From: Planktothrix tepida PCC 9214
GTDB taxonomy: Bacteria; Cyanobacteriota; Cyanobacteriia; Cyanobacteriales; Microcoleaceae
Direction of reading: 5' to 3'
Assembly (NCBI RefSeq): GCF_900009145.1
Contig: NZ_LN889813.1
Location: forward strand, 385,900-449,899
DNA length: 64,000 bases
The translations under genes and the position numbers were made by a program. Below, piece by piece: positions 37,446 to 47,584 of the stretch (its first letter is position 1; each line of letters starts with the position of its first letter). Under the pieces are notes generated by a model, which worked only from the letters and a program-made list of their open reading frames with translations, did no database searches and was not told where the DNA came from.

Positions 37446-39204
37446 AATTCTTGTGATTGAAGATGAAGATTTAATTCGAGATAATATTGTAGAACTTCTC
37501 GAATCTGAAGACTTTGAAGTTTTCAATGCCGAGGACGGTAAAATTGGGGTGCAACTGGCTAGTCAACATCAACCGGATTTAATTTTGTGTGATGTGATGA
37601 TGCCAGAACTCGACGGTTATGGGGTTCTCCTCAAGTTACAAGAAAACTCCCTGACAGCGACCATTCCCTTCATTTTCTTAACAGCAAAAGCTGATTTAGG
37701 AGACCTGCGGAAAGGAATGCAGCTTGGGGCTGATGATTATTTGACTAAACCCTGTACCGCCACAGAATTACTCAAAGCGATTGTGATTCGTTTAGAAAAA
37801 CACACGATCTTAAAAGATCGTTATAGTAGCGAATTAAAAGTAGCTGAAGCTAAACTCAATCAATTAATTTATCAAAATAGCACCACAAGCTTACCCAACC
37901 GTTTATCTTTGTTGGAATATTTTCAACAAATGCTGCATCAATTAGCATCCTTATCGGGGATAGATGAAAATTGGAATTACCAAGGCATGATTCCCGTTCT
38001 CTGTTTAGGGGTAGATCGATTTAGCCGAATTAATGATCTTTTTGACTATGAAAGCGGAGATTTACTCTTAAAAGAGGTAGGAGAACGGCTCAGAAAAAAT
38101 TTATCTGCTGAAAATATTATTACCCATATCAATGCCGATCAATTTGCAATTTTACTATCCCCAATTTTAGATAAAAAACAGCTGAAAACCACCTTAGAAG
38201 GATTACAACAAATCATTTCTAAACCCTTTGTTTTAATGAACCGGGAAGTCTTGATCACCATTAGCATTGGAATTGCACTCTATCCCCAAGACGGTCGGGA
38301 GATTCAACAACTTCTGCGGGCGGCAAAACAAGCCATGAATGAAGTCAAGCAACAAGGAGGAAATCACTATACTTTTTATACCCCCACCTGTGATCATGAA
38401 CTCTCAGAACGGATTGATTTAGAAGTCGCCCTGCGCTATGCTTTAGAAAGGGAAGAGTTTCAACTTTACTATCAACCGCAAGTCAGTTTAAAAACAGGAA
38501 ACATTGTCGGGGCAGAAGCGTTACTGCGCTGGAAACATCCCCAACAAGGAATGATTTCCCCGATGAAATTTATTCCGATTGCGGAAGAAACGGGTTTAAT
38601 TGAACCGATTGGAGAATGGGTTTTATATCAAGCTTGTAAAGATAGTAAAGCATGGCGCTCTCAAGGGTTAGGTTGTTTACGGGTAGCCGTTAACTTATCG
38701 GGTCGTCAATTCCGAACTGCTAACTTGCGCCAAAAATTAGTGCAAGTTTTACTCACCACCGGCTGCGAACCGGATTATTTAGAATTAGAATTAACCGAAA
38801 GTTTGTTGATTCGAGATGCGGAATTATCCATCCAACAATTGCAAGCCTTAAAAGCCCTGGGTTTAAAAATAGCCATTGATGATTTTGGGACAGGATATTC
38901 TTCTCTCAACTATCTGCAAAAATTTCCGTTTGATGTGCTGAAAATCGATCAATGCTTCGTTCGGAATCTCCATAATAATAAAATCAATGCGGCTATTACC
39001 CAATCTTTAATTTCGATGGCGCATCTTTTAAATCTAAAAGTAATTGCTGAAGGAGTTGAAACCCAAGAAGAGTTAGACCTCTTGAATGAGTTTAATTGTA
39101 ATGAAATTCAGGGATATTTATTCAGTCGTCCTCTCAATTTAGAAGAGTTTCAAGCCTTAGTTAAAAGCGGACGAAAATTAAAAGTTTCTCAACCGAATCC
39201 CTAA
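37438..39204 (+). CDS. receiver-GGDEF-EAL protein, probable c-di-GMP phosphodiesterase
   Basis: A 588-residue protein starting at ATG 37438, inside the end of the previous gene. Domains in order: receiver (VIEDEDLIRDNIVELLES, LILCDVMMPELDGYG), GGDEF-type domain (about 135-310) and EAL domain (about 325-585). The GGDEF signature is changed to NADQF, so cyclase activity is not expected. The EAL motifs look intact: AEALLRW, NLSGRQF, ELTESLL, DDFGTGYSSL and EGVETQEE. The prediction is a phosphorylation-controlled enzyme that breaks down c-di-GMP, the signal for sessile or motile behaviour. The dead GGDEF part may still bind GTP and regulate. Confidence 0.9.
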   Translation: MTKILVIEDEDLIRDNIVELLESEDFEVFNAEDGKIGVQLASQHQPDLILCDVMMPELDGYGVLLKLQENSLTATIPFIFLTAKADLGDLRKGMQLGADDYLTKPCTATELLKAIVIRLEKHTILKDRYSSELKVAEAKLNQLIYQNSTTSLPNRLSLLEYFQQMLHQLASLSGIDENWNYQGMIPVLCLGVDRFSRINDLFDYESGDLLLKEVGERLRKNLSAENIITHINADQFAILLSPILDKKQLKTTLEGLQQIISKPFVLMNREVLITISIGIALYPQDGREIQQLLRAAKQAMNEVKQQGGNHYTFYTPTCDHELSERIDLEVALRYALEREEFQLYYQPQVSLKTGNIVGAEALLRWKHPQQGMISPMKFIPIAEETGLIEPIGEWVLYQACKDSKAWRSQGLGCLRVAVNLSGRQFRTANLRQKLVQVLLTTGCEPDYLELELTESLLIRDAELSIQQLQALKALGLKIAIDDFGTGYSSLNYLQKFPFDVLKIDQCFVRNLHNNKINAAITQSLISMAHLLNLKVIAEGVETQEELDLLNEFNCNEIQGYLFSRPLNLEEFQALVKSGRKLKVSQPNP

Positions 39205-39233
39205 CATGAATTAGAATCATTGAGGACATTCAA

Positions 39234-40334
39234 ATGACCAAAATATTAGTAATTGAAAATGAAGAATCCATTCGAGAAAATATCGTAGAACTTTTAGAAA
39301 TTGAAGAGTTTGAAACTTTATCCGCCGAGAATGGAAAAATCGGTTTATCAATTGCCCAAAGCACTCATCCCGATTTAATCTTATGTGATGTGATGATGCC
39401 CGAACTCGATGGCTATGGGGTAATAGAAGCATTGCGGAAAGAACCCGAAACCATGATGATTCCGTTTATTTTCCTAACCGCAAAAGCTGATAAATTGGAT
39501 TTAAGGAAAGGGATGGAATTAGGGGCTGATGATTATTTAACTAAACCTTTTACCCCCTCTGAATTGTTAAAAGCAATTTCGACTCGACTCGAAAAACAAG
39601 CGGTTGTTCAAAAAGCATCTCAACAACAATTACAGGAACTTCGCAGCAATATTACCCATTCTCTTCCCCATGAATTAAGAACCCCTCTGAATGGAATTCT
39701 CGCTTCAACGGAATTGCTACTCCATGAATTAGACTTTATGGATGCCCAGGAAATTCGGGAAATGGTCGAGCAGATTTCTTTATCCGGTCAACGCTTATAT
39801 CGGTTGATCATGAATTTTCTCCTCTATGCTGAATTAGAACTGATTGCTACCGAACCCAAACGCATTGCTGCCTTACGTCAGTATAAAACAGCATCTTCCA
39901 AAGACGCGATTACTGAACAAGTCATGACTCAGGTTCAAGAAGCACAACGGATGGCAGATTTATCTCTGAATTTGCAAGATGTTCCCATCGCCATGGCAGA
40001 GATGAGGTTGAAAAAACTGGTGGAAGAATTAGTTGATAATGCTCTAAAGTTTTCCAATCCAGGAGAACCAATTGAAATTAATGGATGTGTTAAAGACCGT
40101 CAATTTGTTTTATCGGTTAAAAATACTGGACGAGAAATGAATCCTCAACAAATTGCTCAAATTGGCGCCCATATGCAGTTTGAACGCAAACTCTATGAAC
40201 AACAAGGCTCTGGCTTAGGATTAGCCATCGTCCAAAAACTCATCGAACTCCACGAAGGTCAACTGCTCATAGAAACTCCCACCCCCAACCAAACCCTCGT
40301 GACTCTTTATTTACCCCTAATGACTGACGCCTGA
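39234..40334 (+). CDS. receiver-histidine kinase (REC-HisKA-HATPase)
   Basis: A 366-residue protein. The receiver (residues 1-120) is close to those of the two genes before it, with the same ESIRENIVELLE and PDLILCDVMMPELDGYG pattern; one acid-pocket residue is Asn (IENEES instead of IEDED). HisKA has an intact LPHELRTPLNGI near residue 145, and the HATPase has DNALKFSNPGEP and GSGLGLAIVQKL. It could take phosphate from the large kinase downstream and pass it on. It follows the EAL protein by 29 bases and reads as part of the same operon. Confidence 0.88.
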   Translation: MTKILVIENEESIRENIVELLEIEEFETLSAENGKIGLSIAQSTHPDLILCDVMMPELDGYGVIEALRKEPETMMIPFIFLTAKADKLDLRKGMELGADDYLTKPFTPSELLKAISTRLEKQAVVQKASQQQLQELRSNITHSLPHELRTPLNGILASTELLLHELDFMDAQEIREMVEQISLSGQRLYRLIMNFLLYAELELIATEPKRIAALRQYKTASSKDAITEQVMTQVQEAQRMADLSLNLQDVPIAMAEMRLKKLVEELVDNALKFSNPGEPIEINGCVKDRQFVLSVKNTGREMNPQQIAQIGAHMQFERKLYEQQGSGLGLAIVQKLIELHEGQLLIETPTPNQTLVTLYLPLMTDA

Positions 40335-40417
40335 CCCCTAACTTCCCCCCTCCCCATCTCCCCGTCCCCTAGTCCCCTAGTCCCCCCATCCCCCTTACCC
40401 CGTCCCTCTCCCCCTCA
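40335..40417. repeat. C-rich spacer with short repeats
   Basis: The gap between the receiver-kinase and the giant kinase is almost pure C/T on the plus strand, with CCCCTAGT repeated at its centre. It is the kind of low-complexity spacer seen in filamentous cyanobacteria. A hairpin terminator is not seen, so read-through into the kinase gene is possible. Confidence 0.65.
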
Positions 40418-40427
40418 TGGCTCTGAA

Positions 40428-43400
40428 ATGGAACTTAATAGTTTACCGTCTTACATCCCAACGCTGAATCAACTTTTGGATAGAGATCCTCTGAGTGTCA
40501 GTCCTGAAATGCCTGTGTTAGAGGTACTCAGACAGATGAATGAGAACCCCTACTATCCGGCCAGTTATGTTGTGGTGCAACAAGAGAATCAGTTAGTCGG
40601 GATATTTACTGAACGGGATGTCATCCACTTGATCAGTTCTAGCCAATCCTTGGCCGGGATCAAGATGCAAGAGGTGATGACAACGGAAGTTATAATTTTA
40701 AAACAAGCAGACTATCGAGATATTTATCATACTATTTCCCTATTGCGGGAACATCAAATTCGCCATCTACCGGTTGTTGATGACCAAGGACAATTGCAAG
40801 GGGTGATTACCGGAGAAACCCTACGCCAAATGTTGCAACCGATTAATGTGTTGCGGTTGCGTTCCGTTGCTGAAGTGATGACAACTCCAGTGATTCAGGT
40901 TTTTCCCTCCACCCCGGTGTTAGACATAGCCAAACTTTTAGCTCAACATCAGATTAGTTGTCTGGTTGTTGTTGAAGAGCGTCCTCCTCAGTTTCCCCTC
41001 AACAGCAGTCCGAGCACAATTCCAGTCGGTTTAATTACAGAACGGGATTTGCTGCGGTTTCAAAGCCAAAACCAAGATATTTCCGGTTTAACCGCCCTTG
41101 AAATGATGAATCAACCCGTGTTGACGATTCATCAACATGATAATTTATGGCGGGCAAATCAGCAAATGCAAAAACATCGGGTGCGTCGCTTAGTGGTGAT
41201 AGGAAATCAAGGAGAATTATTAGGAATCATTACCCAGAGCAATTTATTGCGTTTATTTGACCCGGCAGAATTGAATGAAATTGTCACATTTTTAGAACAA
41301 AAAGTTCAAGATTTAGAAGTCGAAAAACAACAACTCCTCGACGAACAAGAGCAGATCGTTGAACAACGGGTACAACAACGGCTGCGAGAACTTCAACACC
41401 TCCCAGAAACTCAAAAACAAACAGAAGCCGAATTACAAAAAGCCCACCAACAGTTAACTTTTCATGTCGAAAATTCTCCTTTAGCCGTGATTGAATGGGA
41501 TGAACAATTTCGCCTCAAACGCTGGTCGCCCCAAGCTGAAAAAATCTTTGGTTGGAAGGCTGAAGAAATCCTACATCGCCATTGGAATCAGTGGGAATTT
41601 GTACATCCAGAAGATTTAGAACAGGTCACTGCGATCGCGTCCCACTTACTCAACGGTGAGGAAAGTCGGAATATCTGTTGTAATCGAAACTATACCAAAG
41701 ACGGTACTTTGGTGTACTGTGAATGGTATAACTCTGCTTTCAAAAACGAATCTGGACAAGTTGTCTCTCTTTTATCACTGGTACAGAATGTCACTGTCCG
41801 GCAAACATCCCAAGGAGAACTTAAACGTCGCGCCCGACAACAACAGGTAATTGCAGAATTAGGTCAATATGCTCTTTGTCAAACCAACTTAGATACTTTA
41901 TTACAAAAGGTTGTGATCCTCGTTGGACAGACTTTAGGGATTAAATATGTTCAAATTTGGGAATTACTCGCTAACGACAGTACCTTTTTGTTAACCGCAG
42001 GATTAGGATGGCGTTCGGGTTCTGTGGGGCGAATCACCGTTGGTCAGGGTCGCAAGTCCCAACCCGGTTATACCTTATTATTAAAAGAACCGATTATTGT
42101 TGAGGATTTACGAGTCGAAAGTCGCTTTAGTGGTTGTGCCTTTTTTTATAATCATAATATTGTCAGTGGCGTTACCGTTCTCATTTCGGGGAAAGAAAAG
42201 CCCTTTGGGGTCTTAGGAATTCATACTGAGGAAGAACGTCGGTTTACTTCAGATGAAATTAATTTTTTACAAGCGATTGCTAATATTATTGCGTCTTGCG
42301 TCGAACGACAACAAGCTGAAGAAGAATTAAATCGCTTTTTTAATCTTTCCTTAGACATTTTTTGTATTGGCACAACCCAAGGATTTTTTCAACGAGTTAA
42401 TCCTCGAATGTTGAGTTTATTAGGATATACAGAAACTGAACTTTTAGGACAATCGTTTTTAGGTTTAATTCATCCTGATGATTGGGCAAATACCCTATTA
42501 CAATTAGAGAATTTATCATTAGGAATTCCCAGCCATAATTTTGAGAATCGATATCAATGTAAAAATGGTTCTTATCGGTGGTTATCCTGGACAGCGATGC
42601 CCTTTGATGAAACCCAATATTATGCGGTGGCACGAGATGTTAGCGAAAACAAACGCACTGAAGCCGCGTTACGCAAGAGTGAAAAACGCTATGCCACCTT
42701 AGCAGAAGTATCTCCGGTGGGAATTTTTCACTGCGATATTGATGGGAATTGTTTGTATGTTAATCAACGTTGGTGTGAAATTGCTGGACTGACCCCGAAA
42801 GAAGCATTAGGACAGGGTTGGACGCAGGCCATTCACCCAGAAGATCAAGCCCATGTGAAGGAAGAATGGCAGCGACTACGGACAGATTCGGGTCAAATCC
42901 GAGAGACATCTTTACAAAAAATTCAGTTTTGTTGTGAATATCGGCTTCAGCGTCAAGATGGTCAAATAACGTGGGTTTTTGGTCAAGTCGTGGAAGAATT
43001 AAATGATCAAGGTGAAATCATTGGTTATGTAGGAACGATTACAGATATTAGCGCTCGAAAACAAGCCGAAGCCGAGTTAAAAACCCTCAATGAAGAGTTA
43101 GAAGATCGAGTCGCTGACCGCACCACAGAACTCAGTTTCATGAATGAAAAATTACATCGCCAAGTTGTAGAATTACAGGAAATAGAATCACAATTAGAAG
43201 ATAAAGCTTATCAACAAGCGATCATTGCTGAATTAGGTCAAAAAGCTCTTTCAGAAATGAATTTAGTGTCCCTGATTAATGAAATTGTAGTTCAAATTGC
43301 CCAAGATTTAAACGTTGAATATTGCAAAATTTTAGAATACAATTTAGAAGGAGTATTTCTCACCTTAGCGGTTTGGGACGAGCCCACTCAACATTATACC

Positions 43401-46400
43401 CTTCTCAGTCATGAACCCCTGGTTTTCAAACCCCCGATGATTCATCACATCCCCAATGTTCAGGACGATCTAAAATTTAATTTCTCCCAATCCCAGCTTG
43501 ATTTAGAGGAAAAGGATCTAAATCATGACAACTTTACACTTTTAAATAAAGGCATCTGTATTCCGATTATGGGGCAAAATTATCATCATTTGGGACAGGT
43601 AGAAATTTATGGGAAAAAACTACAACTGTTTAGTGAAGATGATGTTAATTTCTTGCAAAGTGTAGCCAATATTCTAGCAACGGCAATTGAACGAAAACAA
43701 GCTGAAGAAGTGATTCGCCAGAGTGAACAACTCTATCGTTTAATGGCTGATCATTCAACGGATTTAATTAGTCGCCATACCCCCCAAGGTGTTTATCTTT
43801 ATGCGTCCCCCGCCTCTCGTTCTTTGTTGGGTTATGAACCAGAAGAGTTAGTCGGACGTTCAGCTTATGAATTATTCCATCCTGAAGATTTAGCCAAAAT
43901 CAATCGCCCTCATCAAAGTTCTATTGAAACAGCCGATATTAATACTATCGTTTATCGAATTTTGCGGAAAGATCAAGAGTATGTGTGGTTTGAAACCACT
44001 CAAAAAAAGGTACGAGATCAAACAGGAAACATTCAAGAAATTGTTGCCATATCCCGTGATATCACGGATCGTAAACAAACGGAAGAAGCGTTACGGTTTA
44101 GTGAAGAACGATTTAAAATAACGCTCAAAAATTCCCCCATTGTTGTATTTAATCAAGATTTAGAGTTACGCTACACTTGGATTTATAATCCGGCGGGTGG
44201 ATATGTACCCGAAGCCGTGATTGGTCGATTAGATAGTGATATTTTTCCTCCAGAAAATGCCGTTAAGCTGATCCAACTTAAACAACAAGTTTTAAATACA
44301 AAAGTGGGGTTGAGAGAAGAGGTAATTACGAATCTTCATAATCAAGATATTCAATGCTATGATTTAACCATTGATCCGCTCTTAGATTTAGAAGGAAATA
44401 TTATTGGAATTACCGGAGCAGCTTTAGATATTACTGATCGCAAAAAAGCCGAATTAGAATTGCAAGAAAGTCAACGGTTTATTCAACGGATTACGGATGC
44501 TAGTCCTAATATTTTATATATTTATGATTTGCTTGAAAAGCACACTATTTATGTCAATCATGAAATTACTAAAGTCTTAGGATATACGCGAGAAGAAATT
44601 TTAGAAATGGGTTCAACTGTACTCTCGGATCTAGTTCATTCCGAGGATTATGCTCAACTAGAAATCTATCATCAAAAATTGGCAACGGCGACTAAAGATG
44701 AGATTTTTGAGTTTGAATACCGGATGAAAGATATTCAGGGAAATTGGCATTGGTTAGTCAGCCGAGATACCATTTTTGCTCGAACCTCCGATGGAAAACC
44801 GAAACACATCCTAGGCGCCGCAACGGATATTACAGAACGAAAACGGGTGGAAGAAAAATTACGACTCAGTGAACGAGCGATCGCCTATAGTAGTAATGGC
44901 ATTGTGATTGCGGATGCTCGACAACAGGATTATCCGATTGTTTTTGTTAACCCAGCTTTTGAAAAAGTGACGGGATATTCGGCTCAAGAAGCGATTGGTA
45001 AAAATAGCCGTTTTCTCCAAGGTAAGGATCGTCGCCAATCGGAGTTAAAGCAAATTAAAAAAGCGTTAGAACAGAAAAAAAATTGTAATGTTGTTTTGAA
45101 AAATTACCGTAAAGATGGCTCTTTATTTTGGAATGAATTGAATATTTCTCCCATTTATGATGAGGCGGGAAATCTTACCCATTATTTAGAAATTCAGAAT
45201 GATATTACTGAAAGTAAATTAGCCGAGGAACGTTTAGGTCAACAAGTCATCCGAGAACGATTAATTGCCACCATTACTCAACGGATTCGAGAATCTTTAG
45301 ATCTTAAATCTATTTTATCAACAATGGTAACGGAAGTTAAACAGTTTCTGAAAGCGGATCGAGTTTTAGTATATCGAATTTATCCCGACAGTACAGGAAG
45401 TGTAATTGCGGAAGATGTTAATCCAGAGTGGAGTTCCCTTTTAGAACAAACTTTTTCTGAAGAAATCTTTCCCTCAGAATGTCATCCAAGTTATATTAAC
45501 GGGAAAATTGCCTCCATTGCTAATATTAAAGAAAATCAGATTTTACCGTGTTTAGTTGAATTTTTAGAGCAATTTCAAGTTCAAGCTAAAGTTGCCGTTC
45601 CCATTATTGAAAATGAAACTCTATGGGGTTTATTAATTGCCCATCAATGCAGTCAACCTCGACAATGGGAAGAATGGGAAATTTCCCTTCTGCAACAAAT
45701 TACCAGTCAACTTGCCATTGCGATTCAACAATCGGAATTATATGAACAATTACAAACAGAATTAAAAGAACGTTCTCTGGCGCAACAAGCTTTATTAGTC
45801 AGTCAAGAACGATTACAATATTTATTATCTTCTAGCCCCGGAATTATTTATAGTGCCAAAGCGAATGGAGACTATGAAGCTACCTTTATTAGTGATAATA
45901 TTAAAACCCTTTTAGGATACAATGTCTCGGAATTTACTCAACCCAGCTTTTGGTTAAACCATATTCATCCAGAAGATATTGAGAAACTGAAAAATCAAGA
46001 AATATCTACCTTATTTCAGCAAGAATATGCAACTTATGAATATCGCTTTAAACATCAGGATGGCACTTACCATTGGATGTATGATCAAGCTAAATTAATT
46101 CGAGATGGGGAAGGAAATGCTTTAGAAATTGTTGGCTATTGGATTGATATTAGCGATCGTAAAAAAGCCGAAGAAGGCCTCAAAACCACCAATGAACAAT
46201 TACAAGCAGTATTAGATGCAGTTCCAGGGTTTGTGTCTTGGATTAGTTCTGATTTACATTATTTAGGCGTTAACCGACATTTAGCCAATACCTATCAGTT
46301 ACAACCGGAAGACTTTGTAGGTCAAGAAATTGGATTTCTTAAGGGAAGTCATGAATTTGCCCAGTTTATGGAACAATTCATGTGTGAACCTTATCTTAAA

Positions 46401-47570
46401 ACCAGTGAGGTTACTTTAGAAACTCGAATTCAAGATGCGACTCGCTATTATTTATTAGTAGCCCAAAAATATAATCAAGATCAAGCTGCAATTTTTATCG
46501 GGATTGATATTACAGAACGCAAAAGAATTGAAGAACAATTATGGGCGACAACCTCCCGATTAAGTACCTTAATTGAAAATTTACAGTTAGGGGTTTTAGT
46601 CAAGGATGAATTTTACAAAATTGTCTTAACAAATAAAGCCTTTTGTAATTTATTTAATATCCACACATCTCCCGATCAACTCATCGGAATGGATGGCTCT
46701 ACCTTCGCCTTTGAATATCAAAATATTTTTAGTGATCCTGCACAATTTATTATCCGAAATCAAGAGGTAATGCGAAGAAAAAGAGTCGTTGTTAATGAAG
46801 AACTTTCTTTAGTTGATGGACGCACCCTTGAACGAGATTATGTTCCGATTATGATTCAAGGAGCGTCTCAAGGTCATTTATGGATGTATCGAGATATTAC
46901 AGAACGGAAAAAAGCTGAAGATACTCTTGTGACATCGTTACGCGAAAAAGAAGTTTTACTTAAAGAAATTCACCACCGGGTGAAAAATAACTTGTTGGTA
47001 GTTTCTAATCTTTTAGAATTTCAATCGGATTATGTTCAGCAGCCTGAATTGATTAAGGTTTTAGAAGATAGTCGAAATCGCATTTATTCAATGGCTTTAA
47101 TTCATGAAAAACTCTATCGTTCAACGAATTTAGAAAAAATTAGCTTTGGAGATTATTTAGAAGATTTAATAGATAATTTATTTGAATCCTATAATATTCA
47201 AGATGGTCGAGTTCAGTTTGAACTGGATATTGAACCTGTTGGTTTAAATATTGAAACCGCACAACCCTGTGGTTTAATTGTGAATGAACTGGTTTCTAAT
47301 ACCTTAAAACACGCTTTTCCCAATGGTCGATCAGGAGTTGTTTATCTGGGACTCCATCAAAATGAAGAGGATAAAATTATTGTTACCGTTCGAGATAATG
47401 GGATTGGTTTTCCTGAAGGAGTAGACTTTAGAAATGTCGAATCCTTGGGAATGGAATTGGTTTGTACACTCACTGACCAACTCGAAGGAACGATTACCCT
47501 TGACCAGGAAAATGGAACCCAATTTACTGTAACTTTTTCCGAACTCCAATATCGACATCGGTTATCGTAG
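40428..47570 (+). CDS. giant hybrid sensor kinase: 4 CBS, about 10 PAS, 3 GAF, HisKA_2-type kinase
   Basis: A 2380-residue soluble sensor kinase. Residues about 15-280 hold four CBS motifs (two Bateman pairs), which bind adenine nucleotides and report energy state. A coiled coil follows (290-345). PAS domains lie near 345, 635, 755, 1103, 1229, 1349, 1480, 1794, 1920 and 2041, with GAF domains near 472, 931 and 1607. The PAS near 1480 is LOV-like (GKNSRFLQG) but has Ser1527 where LOV proteins have the flavin-adduct cysteine. The GAF near 1607 resembles cyanobacteriochrome GAF domains, with Cys1708 followed by Leu instead of His. The C-terminus is a HisKA_2/HATPase kinase (KEIHHRVKNNLLV, NELVSNTLKHAFP). 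There are no membrane segments and no receiver, so the tandem receivers upstream are likely partners. Confidence 0.88.
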   Translation: MELNSLPSYIPTLNQLLDRDPLSVSPEMPVLEVLRQMNENPYYPASYVVVQQENQLVGIFTERDVIHLISSSQSLAGIKMQEVMTTEVIILKQADYRDIYHTISLLREHQIRHLPVVDDQGQLQGVITGETLRQMLQPINVLRLRSVAEVMTTPVIQVFPSTPVLDIAKLLAQHQISCLVVVEERPPQFPLNSSPSTIPVGLITERDLLRFQSQNQDISGLTALEMMNQPVLTIHQHDNLWRANQQMQKHRVRRLVVIGNQGELLGIITQSNLLRLFDPAELNEIVTFLEQKVQDLEVEKQQLLDEQEQIVEQRVQQRLRELQHLPETQKQTEAELQKAHQQLTFHVENSPLAVIEWDEQFRLKRWSPQAEKIFGWKAEEILHRHWNQWEFVHPEDLEQVTAIASHLLNGEESRNICCNRNYTKDGTLVYCEWYNSAFKNESGQVVSLLSLVQNVTVRQTSQGELKRRARQQQVIAELGQYALCQTNLDTLLQKVVILVGQTLGIKYVQIWELLANDSTFLLTAGLGWRSGSVGRITVGQGRKSQPGYTLLLKEPIIVEDLRVESRFSGCAFFYNHNIVSGVTVLISGKEKPFGVLGIHTEEERRFTSDEINFLQAIANIIASCVERQQAEEELNRFFNLSLDIFCIGTTQGFFQRVNPRMLSLLGYTETELLGQSFLGLIHPDDWANTLLQLENLSLGIPSHNFENRYQCKNGSYRWLSWTAMPFDETQYYAVARDVSENKRTEAALRKSEKRYATLAEVSPVGIFHCDIDGNCLYVNQRWCEIAGLTPKEALGQGWTQAIHPEDQAHVKEEWQRLRTDSGQIRETSLQKIQFCCEYRLQRQDGQITWVFGQVVEELNDQGEIIGYVGTITDISARKQAEAELKTLNEELEDRVADRTTELSFMNEKLHRQVVELQEIESQLEDKAYQQAIIAELGQKALSEMNLVSLINEIVVQIAQDLNVEYCKILEYNLEGVFLTLAVWDEPTQHYTLLSHEPLVFKPPMIHHIPNVQDDLKFNFSQSQLDLEEKDLNHDNFTLLNKGICIPIMGQNYHHLGQVEIYGKKLQLFSEDDVNFLQSVANILATAIERKQAEEVIRQSEQLYRLMADHSTDLISRHTPQGVYLYASPASRSLLGYEPEELVGRSAYELFHPEDLAKINRPHQSSIETADINTIVYRILRKDQEYVWFETTQKKVRDQTGNIQEIVAISRDITDRKQTEEALRFSEERFKITLKNSPIVVFNQDLELRYTWIYNPAGGYVPEAVIGRLDSDIFPPENAVKLIQLKQQVLNTKVGLREEVITNLHNQDIQCYDLTIDPLLDLEGNIIGITGAALDITDRKKAELELQESQRFIQRITDASPNILYIYDLLEKHTIYVNHEITKVLGYTREEILEMGSTVLSDLVHSEDYAQLEIYHQKLATATKDEIFEFEYRMKDIQGNWHWLVSRDTIFARTSDGKPKHILGAATDITERKRVEEKLRLSERAIAYSSNGIVIADARQQDYPIVFVNPAFEKVTGYSAQEAIGKNSRFLQGKDRRQSELKQIKKALEQKKNCNVVLKNYRKDGSLFWNELNISPIYDEAGNLTHYLEIQNDITESKLAEERLGQQVIRERLIATITQRIRESLDLKSILSTMVTEVKQFLKADRVLVYRIYPDSTGSVIAEDVNPEWSSLLEQTFSEEIFPSECHPSYINGKIASIANIKENQILPCLVEFLEQFQVQAKVAVPIIENETLWGLLIAHQCSQPRQWEEWEISLLQQITSQLAIAIQQSELYEQLQTELKERSLAQQALLVSQERLQYLLSSSPGIIYSAKANGDYEATFISDNIKTLLGYNVSEFTQPSFWLNHIHPEDIEKLKNQEISTLFQQEYATYEYRFKHQDGTYHWMYDQAKLIRDGEGNALEIVGYWIDISDRKKAEEGLKTTNEQLQAVLDAVPGFVSWISSDLHYLGVNRHLANTYQLQPEDFVGQEIGFLKGSHEFAQFMEQFMCEPYLKTSEVTLETRIQDATRYYLLVAQKYNQDQAAIFIGIDITERKRIEEQLWATTSRLSTLIENLQLGVLVKDEFYKIVLTNKAFCNLFNIHTSPDQLIGMDGSTFAFEYQNIFSDPAQFIIRNQEVMRRKRVVVNEELSLVDGRTLERDYVPIMIQGASQGHLWMYRDITERKKAEDTLVTSLREKEVLLKEIHHRVKNNLLVVSNLLEFQSDYVQQPELIKVLEDSRNRIYSMALIHEKLYRSTNLEKISFGDYLEDLIDNLFESYNIQDGRVQFELDIEPVGLNIETAQPCGLIVNELVSNTLKHAFPNGRSGVVYLGLHQNEEDKIIVTVRDNGIGFPEGVDFRNVESLGMELVCTLTDQLEGTITLDQENGTQFTVTFSELQYRHRLS

Positions 47571-47584
47571 GGAATTGAGAATAG

